11,163 nt of DNA. Origin: Candidatus Fermentibacteraceae bacterium (GTDB taxonomy: Bacteria; Fermentibacterota; Fermentibacteria; Fermentibacterales; JCC-6). The notes beneath the pieces were generated by a model that searched no databases, was not told where the DNA came from, and saw nothing but the letters and a program-made list of their open reading frames with translations. The stretch is from the NCBI GenBank assembly GCA_030596465.1, contig JAUVJW010000031.1:1-11163 (forward strand), read 5' to 3'. A program made the translations under genes and the position numbers. Below are positions 5,418-11,163 of this stretch, piece after piece (positions within the stretch are counted from its first letter, which is position 1; each line of letters begins with the position of its first letter).

Positions 5418-7949
5418 CTATATTTCTAATCTTATGCCAAGCAGCATATGTCGCCGGGATGACCATGCGGCAGGATTACCGTATGGACCTGAAGGATCAT
5501 GGTCAGATGCCCCGTCGCCATTTATATCTTCTTCATACCACGGCACATCATATATCTGTTCAACATTCCTTCTATTGAAAAGATTGTATACATCAGTATA
5601 TATTGAAATTGTACTGAATCCGATCCAGAACTTCTTCTCCAGCCTTATATCAGTATTCATCTTCCACGGGTATCTCTCTGTGTTTGGCTCCCATGGAAAA
5701 ACACCGTGCTCCTCGTTGTTGTATGGAATACCACTGCCGTAGGACCATCTCAAGTTAGCGGAAAGTCCTTCAAGCCAGTTCAGCCCGAAAATGTTATCTC
5801 CCCGATTTACGGCCAGAGAAAGGATCGCGTTCATCGTATGCGGTTGATCCCAGTTCAGAGGACATAGCTCTGTAGTTCTGTTTCCGGTTATAGAAGAGCT
5901 GTATCCCATAGCTCTGGAATATGTGTAATTCACTGTACCACTCCAGAATCGCTGGAAGTGCCGGTTCAGAGATATCTCAAACCCGGACACTGTACCATTC
6001 CCTTCGGAATTCCCAAATTGGAAATAGTCACCGGTTTCCTCATAGCTGTAGGTTGAAATCAATCCATCCATTGTTTTGTAAAAGAAAACACAATCCACAA
6101 GAGTGTTTTCGCCAAAAAGATGCTTCAGACCAATTTCATATCCAGTTGTAATCTCAGGTTCAAGACCTGGATTCCCCTGAAAGGCTCCCGCTTCCGGAGA
6201 AGGGGATTCCCAGTAGATCAAACTCAAGGCTGGAGACTGGAAATAGTGACCATAGCTTACCCTGAGCATATCCCGCCGGGTAATAGGGTGAGAAACCCCA
6301 ATTCTTGGGCTGAGCCTCCATATAGCTTCCTCTCCGGTGATACCGGGATTCAGGCCATCCATTCTCAATCCGGCAAGACAAACGAGACCTCCAAGATGCT
6401 GAATTCTGTCCTGAAGATAGATCCCGTGTATCCGGGGGTTTCCACTCCATTCCGAAAACCATGCTGCCTGTCCAGGCTGAGCATATACATCCCAGCCGTC
6501 AGTCTGCAGAAATTGACCATCATATCCCGCCCTGATCTGATGATGGATTCCAGGCATCCAGGTAAGATTGAGCTTCGCCTGGTTCATTGAAGTATTTGAG
6601 TAATGTCTGACCCATGGGTGATGACCCGATCTGTGAAAAGTGTCTCTGTCCAGGTAGTAATCCGGCGCCTCATACTCGCACCATTCCTCAATTGTCCAGG
6701 TCTCCCCGAAACGCTTACCCAGAGAATCCCTGAGCATTCGGTTCTCTTCAGTTGCATACCTTGAAAACTGGAATTGCGCGTAACAGGTGGAGGAAAGAGT
6801 TTGCATTGCAGAAATATTGATACCACTGATTGTCATATCCCTGGTGGGAAGAGCCTCTTCCTGAGGACGGGCATAAAACAATGTATCACCATCGTCTACG
6901 AAATTCTGTGGTATCCTGCTCCACTGCCAGTCTCTCCAGCCTCGCTCACCGTCCGAGTAGTAGTAACCTAACTGCAGTCGGGAACCGGCCAGAGGTTTCC
7001 AGGTAAGTTTTGAAACAAAATTCGTAATATCCCTGTAGCTGTTGTCCCAATTCTGCCTGCTGTCGTATCTGTCATACCCGCTGATTTTCCTTGAGGTCGA
7101 GAGCAACAAGCCCGAAACCCCGGGCAGACCCACCGGTAACCCCACTGTAAGTTCACCCGTCAGAGCATCACCCCTGAAGGTTTGATTTTCCCATACCTTG
7201 TATCCTGTAAGACTTTCGCCGCCACCGGCATATTCAGTGTATGCTCCACCAGCCAGGTCTGAAGCAAGGAAAAACCCGTCACAGCCATCCCGGGTGGTAA
7301 TTGAAACAATACCGGACTGGGCTCCACCGTACTCAGCACTGAAGCCACCGGAAATTATTTTCACCCCGGAAACAGACGACATAGGAAGATCGAAGGAGTA
7401 CATATTATCAGAGGGATCATTCATAGGAATGCCATCTACGAGATATAGAATCTCACCACTTCTCCCTCCCCTTATATGCAGATTGCCTCCTGCAACCACA
7501 GAACCGGTCTGAAGAACAGCAAAGTCTTCAAGACTTTCAACCGGAAGGCTCTCCAACTCATCAAAACTTATCAGATGTATGGTTTCAATCTCGTCGTATT
7601 CGATCAAACTGCGCTGATCACTGACAGTAATAACTGTGCTGCCCTGAGCCTCATTATGAAGTTCAAAATCAATTCTTGAAGTCATACCTCCTATTACATC
7701 AACACCATGAATTGTCTGAGAAGCCTTTCCCACCATTCTGGCGGTAAGAGAGATAACCCCCGGATCCAGATTGTAAAGAAGATACTCACCGTTTGCATCT
7801 GTCATAGTTCCAATATCGGTATCCTCTATTATGACGGAGGCACCAATCACCGGTGTACCATGATTATCGAGAACGAGACCGTTTACCATTCCCGTATCAC
7901 GAGAAAACGCATAACAGGAAACAACCAGTAGAACAATAATGCATTTCAA
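5418..7949 (-). CDS. TonB-dependent outer-membrane receptor with N-terminal carboxypeptidase-regulatory-like domain
   Basis: The 843-residue protein starts with a Sec signal (CIIVLLVVSCYAFS). A CarboxypepD_reg-like beta-sandwich follows (about 21-98: GLVLDNHGTPVIGASVIIED, then TDANGEYLLYNLDPG). A TonB-box-like STVITVS sits at 104-110. The plug domain spans about 112-222, with LHIRGGRSGEILYLVDGIPMNDP and GGFSAEYGGAQSGIVSITT. The remaining roughly 620 residues are alternating aromatic strands of a 22-strand barrel, ending LLGIRLEI. The final Ile replaces the usual terminal Phe. The receptor would import a ligand energised by TonB-ExbB-ExbD, but nothing here identifies the substrate. A DINGDGASDHD acidic loop (808-818) near the C-terminus could bind calcium. 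The start is a TTG at 7949 with GGAAGGA 8 nt upstream; no in-frame ATG lies between the upstream stop at 7982-7980 and the signal sequence. The gene is divergent from a lipoprotein gene. Confidence 0.93.
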   Translation of the reverse strand: MKCIIVLLVVSCYAFSRDTGMVNGLVLDNHGTPVIGASVIIEDTDIGTMTDANGEYLLYNLDPGVISLTARMVGKASQTIHGVDVIGGMTSRIDFELHNEAQGSTVITVSDQRSLIEYDEIETIHLISFDELESLPVESLEDFAVLQTGSVVAGGNLHIRGGRSGEILYLVDGIPMNDPSDNMYSFDLPMSSVSGVKIISGGFSAEYGGAQSGIVSITTRDGCDGFFLASDLAGGAYTEYAGGGESLTGYKVWENQTFRGDALTGELTVGLPVGLPGVSGLLLSTSRKISGYDRYDSRQNWDNSYRDITNFVSKLTWKPLAGSRLQLGYYYSDGERGWRDWQWSRIPQNFVDDGDTLFYARPQEEALPTRDMTISGINISAMQTLSSTCYAQFQFSRYATEENRMLRDSLGKRFGETWTIEEWCEYEAPDYYLDRDTFHRSGHHPWVRHYSNTSMNQAKLNLTWMPGIHHQIRAGYDGQFLQTDGWDVYAQPGQAAWFSEWSGNPRIHGIYLQDRIQHLGGLVCLAGLRMDGLNPGITGEEAIWRLSPRIGVSHPITRRDMLRVSYGHYFQSPALSLIYWESPSPEAGAFQGNPGLEPEITTGYEIGLKHLFGENTLVDCVFFYKTMDGLISTYSYEETGDYFQFGNSEGNGTVSGFEISLNRHFQRFWSGTVNYTYSRAMGYSSSITGNRTTELCPLNWDQPHTMNAILSLAVNRGDNIFGLNWLEGLSANLRWSYGSGIPYNNEEHGVFPWEPNTERYPWKMNTDIRLEKKFWIGFSTISIYTDVYNLFNRRNVEQIYDVPWYEEDINGDGASDHDPSGPYGNPAAWSSRRHMLLGIRLEI

Positions 7950-7957
7950 AAAAACTA

Positions 7958-7964
7958 TCCTTCC
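7958..7964 (-). promoter_or_regulatory. Shine-Dalgarno supporting a TTG start for the receptor
   Basis: The minus strand reads GGAAGGA, 8 nt before the TTG at 7949. The frame has no ATG or GTG start upstream before its stop codon at 7982-7980, and starting further down would lose the signal peptide. Confidence 0.6.
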
Positions 7965-7976
7965 TGTTGGAATATC

Positions 7977-7991
7977 ATTCTACTATATATT
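7977..7991. promoter_or_regulatory. Divergent promoter region between the receptor and lipoprotein genes
   Basis: The 73-bp spacer carries TAGAAT on the minus strand (7982-7977) and TATATT on the plus strand (7986-7991), each 5 of 6 matches to a -10 box. They predict leaders of about 20-25 nt for the two genes. No convincing -35 boxes are present. The closeness of the two boxes suggests the promoters could compete or share a regulator. Confidence 0.35.
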
Positions 7992-8013
7992 GCGTGCAGA
8001 AATAAAAAAAGTC

Positions 8014-8018
8014 AGGAG
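8014..8018 (+). promoter_or_regulatory. Shine-Dalgarno supporting a TTG start for the lipoprotein
   Basis: AGGAG lies 4 nt before the TTG at 8023. The spacing is slightly short. The alternative ATG at 7939 has no Shine-Dalgarno and would place about 28 odd residues in front of a normal signal peptide. Confidence 0.55.
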
Positions 8019-8022
8019 AATT

Positions 8023-9045
8023 TTGAAAAGAATTGCTTTCCCTTTTGTTGTACTGGCTCTGATAGTTCATGGATGTGAACTGCGCAGTACTCTTGAACCT
8101 ACGGAACCGGATTATGTAAATCCTGACTACCCGGATGCTGTAAGAGGTGCTGTTCTGATCAACTACTGCTATGCCGAAGATTTTGCGGTAAGCGGAGACG
8201 GTTACTGGGTATTCGCCGCAAACAGAGTGAGAAGATACATAGACAGAACCTATGTCCCTGACGGACCAACCTCCCCGGGCAGGGTTTTTTATCCGGAGTC
8301 CTTTTCCTACACCGACAGACCCAATCGACTGGTAGCTTCCTACTTCGGCGATAAACTGTACTGCAACTTCGCAGATAGAAATTCTATCTACATCATAGAC
8401 ACCGATACAATGGTGGAAACTCTTCTCTGCGAAGGAGAAGACAACATAACAGAGCTTTACCTTTCTGAATTCGATGAATCAGTAATAGCTGTGTATTTTA
8501 CTATTCCTCAGGTTGATCGTTTCAACGGACTTACCGGTGAACTTGAAGGCTCCTGTCCGCTTCCCTGGCCCCCGATCCACAGTTCTCTTGCCCCTGACAA
8601 AAAAACTCTGGCAGTATTTGGCACAACTGCCAACCAGGCCATACTGATTGATCTGGCAACTATGTCTGTGATCAGTACAATAGAGGTTGGCCATAGCGTA
8701 ACAACCTTCTCCTATTCCGGTGACGGTAACTACCTCGTGTTCTTCATAGGAAGTTCTTACAAACCATGTGTGAACAGATACAGAATTTCTGACGAAACAT
8801 TGTGGGGATGGCAGGAATGCAACAGATTCTACACACACAGCCACCCAATACCAGGGTCTTCCTGCGTAGCGGCCTGCCGGGATGATCATGAATGGTTATC
8901 TGTGATCAATGCGGAAAATATGGTTTTCGCACCTCCCCTGGAATGTCCTGGAGTACTGTGGGGGGTTGAGGCATCCGACAGTGGAGACAGGGTTTTCGTC
9001 ATGACCCGCTGGTTTCACAAAATAACGGTATTTCATTACGACTGA
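8023..9045 (+). CDS. Predicted beta-propeller (YVTN/WD40-like) lipoprotein
   Basis: The 340-residue product opens with a lipoprotein signal: MKRIAFPFVVLALIVHGC, with Cys18 as the probable lipidated residue. The residue before the Gly is His, which is unusual for a lipobox. The mature part is built of repeated four-strand-like units of about 40 residues, for example FAVSGDGYWVFAANRVRRYI, KTLAVFGTTANQAILIDLAT, ATMSVISTIEVGHSVTTFSY, SGDGNYLVFFIGSS and ASDSGDRVFVMTRWFHKITV. These resemble YVTN or WD40-like propeller blades, commonly protein- or ligand-binding surfaces. I cannot name a ligand or an enzyme activity. It is divergent from the TonB-dependent receptor across 73 bp, so it may be a surface or periplasmic partner, though this is inference. 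Its stop lies one base from the kbl stop on the other strand. The TTG start is chosen from the Shine-Dalgarno and the signal peptide. Confidence 0.75.
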   Translation: MKRIAFPFVVLALIVHGCELRSTLEPTEPDYVNPDYPDAVRGAVLINYCYAEDFAVSGDGYWVFAANRVRRYIDRTYVPDGPTSPGRVFYPESFSYTDRPNRLVASYFGDKLYCNFADRNSIYIIDTDTMVETLLCEGEDNITELYLSEFDESVIAVYFTIPQVDRFNGLTGELEGSCPLPWPPIHSSLAPDKKTLAVFGTTANQAILIDLATMSVISTIEVGHSVTTFSYSGDGNYLVFFIGSSYKPCVNRYRISDETLWGWQECNRFYTHSHPIPGSSCVAACRDDHEWLSVINAENMVFAPPLECPGVLWGVEASDSGDRVFVMTRWFHKITVFHYD

Positions 9046-9046
9046 C

Positions 9047-10291
9047 TTATTTGATTATTCCGTTCTCCCGACCCACCTCAATAAAAGCGGCAATTGCCCT
9101 GTCAAGCTGCTCTCTGGTATGAGCAGCGCTGAGTTGTACCCTTATTCTTGATTGACCCATGGCCACTACGGGAAAGAAAAAACCAATTGCGTATACACCA
9201 TGCTCAAGAAGGTCATTGGCAAATTTTTGTGCGAGAACGGCATCATTTTCATAATCACCAAACATAATGGCTACTATTGCAGTATTGCCGTTAAGAGTGG
9301 TGAAACCTGCTTCTATAATCCTGTTTCTGAAGTACTTTGCATTCTTATGCACCCTGTCACGAAGAGAAGTGCTCTCTGTAAGCATGTCCAGAACCTTGAT
9401 AGTAGCTCCAACCACTGCGGGAGCCACCGTGTTGGAGAAAAGATAAGGTCTGGACATCTGCCTCAGCCAGTCAATCAGCTCCTGGCGACCTGAAGTGCAA
9501 CCACCGCTGGCACCGCCTAGAGCCTTCCCGAAAGTAGTTGTAATAAGATCAACCCTGCCCATAACTCCGAAGTGCTCATGGGTACCTCTGCCGGTACCGC
9601 CAATGTAACCTGTGGCGTGGCTGTCATCAACCATAAGAATGGCATCATACTTATCACAGAGTTCCACAATTTTATCAAGGGGAGCTATGTCGCCATTCAT
9701 GCTGAACACACCATCGGTGGTCACCATACGATACTCGCAAGCCTGCACTTCCTCGCTGGCAAGAATGGCCTCAAGACCGGGAAGCTCCTTATCGTCAAAT
9801 GTGTAAGTCCCGGTTCCGACCTCGCAGTGACTGTAGATGTACCTTTTTGCCTTACAGAGTCTCACTCCTGAGATAATTGATGCATGGTTCAGCTGATCGG
9901 CAATTATAGCACTCTTTGAATCGAGGAAAGGCTCGAATATTCCAGAATTCGCGTCGTAGCAGGCGGCGTAAAGAATTGTGTCATCAGTACCCAGAAATTC
10001 AGAAACCTTCTTTTCCAGTTCCTTGTGAATGTCCTGAGTACCACAGATAAATCTAACACTTGAAAGACCATAACCTCTGGAATCAATTGTGTCTTTTGCG
10101 GCCTGGCATACGTCCGGATGGTTTGCAAGACCCAGATAGTTGTTCGCGCAGAAATTGAGTACATTCTTTCTTGATCCAACTTCTATCTCAGTATTCTGCG
10201 GAGAGGTAATAACTCTCTCCTCTTTGATAAGTCCCTGAGTTTTTCGTTTCTCAATTAGTTCTGTAATATCTTTGTATATTTTTCGAGACAT
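9047..10291 (-). CDS. kbl: Glycine C-acetyltransferase (2-amino-3-ketobutyrate CoA ligase)
   Basis: This PLP enzyme cleaves 2-amino-3-oxobutyrate with CoA to glycine and acetyl-CoA, the second step of threonine catabolism after Tdh (encoded at 1-668). The 414 residues align along the whole length with E. coli Kbl (398 residues). Visible motifs are NFCANNYLGL (46-55), TDGVFSMNGDIAPL (192-205), VDDSHATGYIG (221-231), TTFGKALGGASGG (252-264, with Lys256 as the PLP Schiff-base lysine), RPYLFSN (281-287) and the RIRVQLSAAHT tail. The extra length comes mainly from an insertion at about 153-167 (SHCEVGTGTYTFDD), where E. coli has a short NNDM turn. The ATG at 10291 has AAAGGGG about 9 nt upstream. 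It has its own extended -10 promoter at 10358-10363. Members of the alpha-oxoamine synthase family such as BioF are alternatives, but the sequence agreement and the nearby tdh favour Kbl. Confidence 0.95.
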   Translation of the reverse strand: MSRKIYKDITELIEKRKTQGLIKEERVITSPQNTEIEVGSRKNVLNFCANNYLGLANHPDVCQAAKDTIDSRGYGLSSVRFICGTQDIHKELEKKVSEFLGTDDTILYAACYDANSGIFEPFLDSKSAIIADQLNHASIISGVRLCKAKRYIYSHCEVGTGTYTFDDKELPGLEAILASEEVQACEYRMVTTDGVFSMNGDIAPLDKIVELCDKYDAILMVDDSHATGYIGGTGRGTHEHFGVMGRVDLITTTFGKALGGASGGCTSGRQELIDWLRQMSRPYLFSNTVAPAVVGATIKVLDMLTESTSLRDRVHKNAKYFRNRIIEAGFTTLNGNTAIVAIMFGDYENDAVLAQKFANDLLEHGVYAIGFFFPVVAMGQSRIRVQLSAAHTREQLDRAIAAFIEVGRENGIIK

Positions 10292-10357
10292 TTATAAATC
10301 CCCTTTATTGCTTCAAACAACAGATTATTGCAAACCACATTCAGCGGCACAAGCTCG

Positions 10358-10387
10358 ATTATAACAATCCGGATCAGAGAAATACAA
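10358..10387 (-). promoter_or_regulatory. Extended -10 promoter for kbl
   Basis: On the minus strand a perfect TATAAT (10363-10358) is preceded by TGT, giving the TGn extended -10 form. A partial -35, TTGTAT (10387-10382), lies 18 bp upstream. Transcription would start near 10351, leaving a leader of about 60 nt before the kbl ATG at 10291. Confidence 0.6.
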
Positions 10388-10430
10388 AAAACGACATACC
10401 CACTCGTATCTTATTTCACAGTAGAATGTT

Positions 10431-10464
10431 AGAAAACCGGAGCCAGGAATTATCCTGACCCCGG
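10431..10464 (-). terminator. Possible intrinsic terminator downstream of the transglycosylase gene
   Basis: Arms at 10437-10448 and 10453-10464 pair with two single mismatches around an ATTA loop, giving about 10 base pairs including CCGG/CCGG and CAGGA/TCCTG. On the minus strand the hairpin is followed by TTTTCT, a short U-tract. It lies about 185 nt beyond the transglycosylase stop and just upstream of the kbl promoter. The U-tract is weak, and the same bases fall inside a coding-looking open frame, so the call is tentative. Confidence 0.45.
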
Positions 10465-10648
10465 TACTGCCATTTCCCACAAATTCAGAACGAAGATTTT
10501 ACAGAAGCCCAGCTTACTCTTTCCAGAGAACTTGGAACTGAGTACAAATCAAAGAACATATCTGTTGTATGACCGAATTTCTCTTCAGCAGTACTCCAGA
10601 ACGCATCCTCCACCCATACTATCTCACTGCATTTGTGAAAGAAAAAGA

Positions 10649-11163
10649 TCAGTTGAACTCCGGCCATATCATCGTGTATATATCGTAATTATGACTGACG
10701 ATTTCTACATACTTCTTTGTTTCATTGTATGTGATCCTGCTGAAAAACTCTTCTTTTGAGACAGTACCCCATCCCCACCTGAGAGCGTTGTGAGGGCCTC
10801 CGTTGTAACCGGCCAGAGTGCCGGGAATATCCCAACCGCAATCTTCTCCGTAGCTGCTGATGCATGCTGTACCGTAAAGTATGGAAGTAGCGGGATCATA
10901 GAGGATATCAGGACTGTAGAGGTGACCCCAACCGTTATCAATGGCTACATACTCGGATGTACTGGGAATCATTTGAATGAGACCCCGGGCCCCTGCGGTG
11001 GAGAAGCAGGAAGGCTGGAATGCGCTTTCCTGTTTCATTATAGACCAGAGGAGTTTTGGATCCATGTTAAATCGATCTGCTGTGGGAACAACTTCATCGC
11101 TCCATGCGGCGGGATACCGGAGCCTCCATAGATCAAGTGGACGATTATCACCCTCAAGACTCC
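10649..11163 (-). CDS. Soluble lytic murein transglycosylase, Slt-type catalytic domain, N-terminus beyond window edge
   Basis: This enzyme cleaves the MurNAc-GlcNAc bond of peptidoglycan in the periplasm, forming 1,6-anhydro-MurNAc ends. The last 170 residues are visible and the frame stays open to the window edge. The part before the internal Met (11065) reads LDLWRLRYPAAWSDEV, the standard link before an Slt catalytic domain, so the gene does not begin at 11065. Domain motifs are KQESAF, with the catalytic Glu (visible residue 45), then GARGLIQMIPST (57-68) and LAGYNGGPHNALRW. The tail KKYVEIVSHNYDIYTMIWPEFN (written in part) resembles the normal end of Slt70-like proteins, so the C-terminus looks complete. 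Full Slt proteins are about 600-700 residues with helical repeats before this domain. A hairpin at 10431-10464 may end its transcript. MltC- or MltE-like enzymes share the fold, but the YP-x-AW linker favours the Slt branch. Confidence 0.9.
   Translation of the reverse strand, partial: SLEGDNRPLDLWRLRYPAAWSDEVVPTADRFNMDPKLLWSIMKQESAFQPSCFSTAGARGLIQMIPSTSEYVAIDNGWGHLYSPDILYDPATSILYGTACISSYGEDCGWDIPGTLAGYNGGPHNALRWGWGTVSKEEFFSRITYNETKKYVEIVSHNYDIYTMIWPEFN

Larger units (their letters stand above)
10325..10667 (-). pseudogene. Possible frameshifted small gene in the gap between the transglycosylase and kbl
   Basis: Between the transglycosylase stop (10649) and kbl (10291) the minus strand has two open frames offset by +1. 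The first (10667-10485) could start at an ATG at 10667, overlapping the transglycosylase end by 19 nt, and encodes 60 residues including WVEDAFWSTAEEKFGHTTDM and SSLERVSWASVKSSF. The second is open from 10498 to 10325 without a clear start. It encodes 57 protein-like residues including EFVGNGSTGVRIIPGSGFL and a Cys-rich tail (FSDPDCYNRACAAECGLQ). Read through a one-base shift near 10488-10500, they would make one protein of about 115 residues. I do not recognise it. The kbl promoter and the hairpin lie within the second frame, and no good Shine-Dalgarno is present, so both frames may be chance. Otherwise this 357-bp stretch holds only those regulatory sites. Confidence 0.3.

Noticed and set aside
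5365..5466. An N-terminal extension of the winged-helix protein starting at 5466 inside the receptor gene
   Set aside because: The added residues do not resemble the family, and the TTGACA box and dyads in the gap would be inside the coding region.
10480..10501. A programmed +1 frameshift of the RF2 type at TTC TGA joining the two small frames
   Set aside because: Slipping from TTC to TCT does not keep tRNA pairing and no upstream Shine-Dalgarno-like stimulator is seen; an indel is a simpler explanation if the frames belong together.
10649..11065. A self-standing 138-residue transglycosylase starting at 11065
   Set aside because: The frame is open to the window edge and the residues before that Met match the linker that precedes Slt catalytic domains, so the visible part is a C-terminal fragment of a longer gene.
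1..11163. CRISPR arrays, insertion sequences, tRNA genes or phage modules
   Set aside because: No regular short repeats, transposase motifs, terminal inverted repeats, tRNA cloverleaf signatures or phage structural genes were found on reading both strands.

Overview
This window looks like ordinary chromosomal DNA from a diderm (Gram-negative-type) bacterium of moderate GC, roughly 45-50% by eye. The evidence is a TonB-dependent outer-membrane receptor with an N-terminal carboxypeptidase-regulatory-like domain, a predicted lipoprotein, and a Slt-type murein transglycosylase. I cannot name the species. The gene styles (Oar-like receptor, secreted HEAT-plus-cyclophilin protein, short ThiC, SDR-type threonine dehydrogenase) suggest an anaerobe of the FCB group or a nearby candidate phylum. 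That placement is inference only.

Layout from left to right. A 5'-complete but 3'-cut threonine 3-dehydrogenase (tdh, minus, 1-668) follows a predicted secreted HEAT-repeat/cyclophilin prolyl isomerase (minus, 716-2038). A short divergent spacer with overlapping -10-like boxes separates this pair from a ThiC-family radical SAM enzyme (plus, 2140-3441). ThiC converges on an unrecognised 409-residue protein (minus, 3438-4667) with overlapping stop codons. Upstream of that protein on the same strand are a winged-helix regulator fused to a nucleotidyltransferase-like domain whose catalytic residues are lost (minus, 4726-5364) and a large TonB-dependent receptor (minus, 5418-7949). The receptor is divergent from a predicted beta-propeller lipoprotein (plus, 8023-9045). 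The starts of both genes are best explained by TTG codons with good Shine-Dalgarno sequences. The lipoprotein converges, one base apart, on glycine C-acetyltransferase (kbl, minus, 9047-10291). A 357-bp gap then holds a clear extended -10 promoter for kbl, a hairpin, and two offset open frames that may be a frameshifted small gene. The window ends in the C-terminal half of a soluble lytic transglycosylase (minus, 10649-11163).

Functional links. Tdh and Kbl are consecutive steps of threonine catabolism (threonine to 2-amino-3-oxobutyrate to glycine plus acetyl-CoA). Here they lie about 8.4 kb apart with unrelated genes between them. The receptor and the divergent lipoprotein may form an outer-membrane unit, and the degenerate regulator next to the receptor may control it; both ideas are inference. 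I found no RNA genes, CRISPR arrays, insertion sequences or phage genes. I see no strong case for a new defence or mobile system. The best leads are the pseudo-nucleotidyltransferase regulator with its symmetric promoter motifs, the unknown 409-residue protein, the frameshifted-looking gap, the TTG-started divergent pair and the ThiC/BzaF ambiguity.
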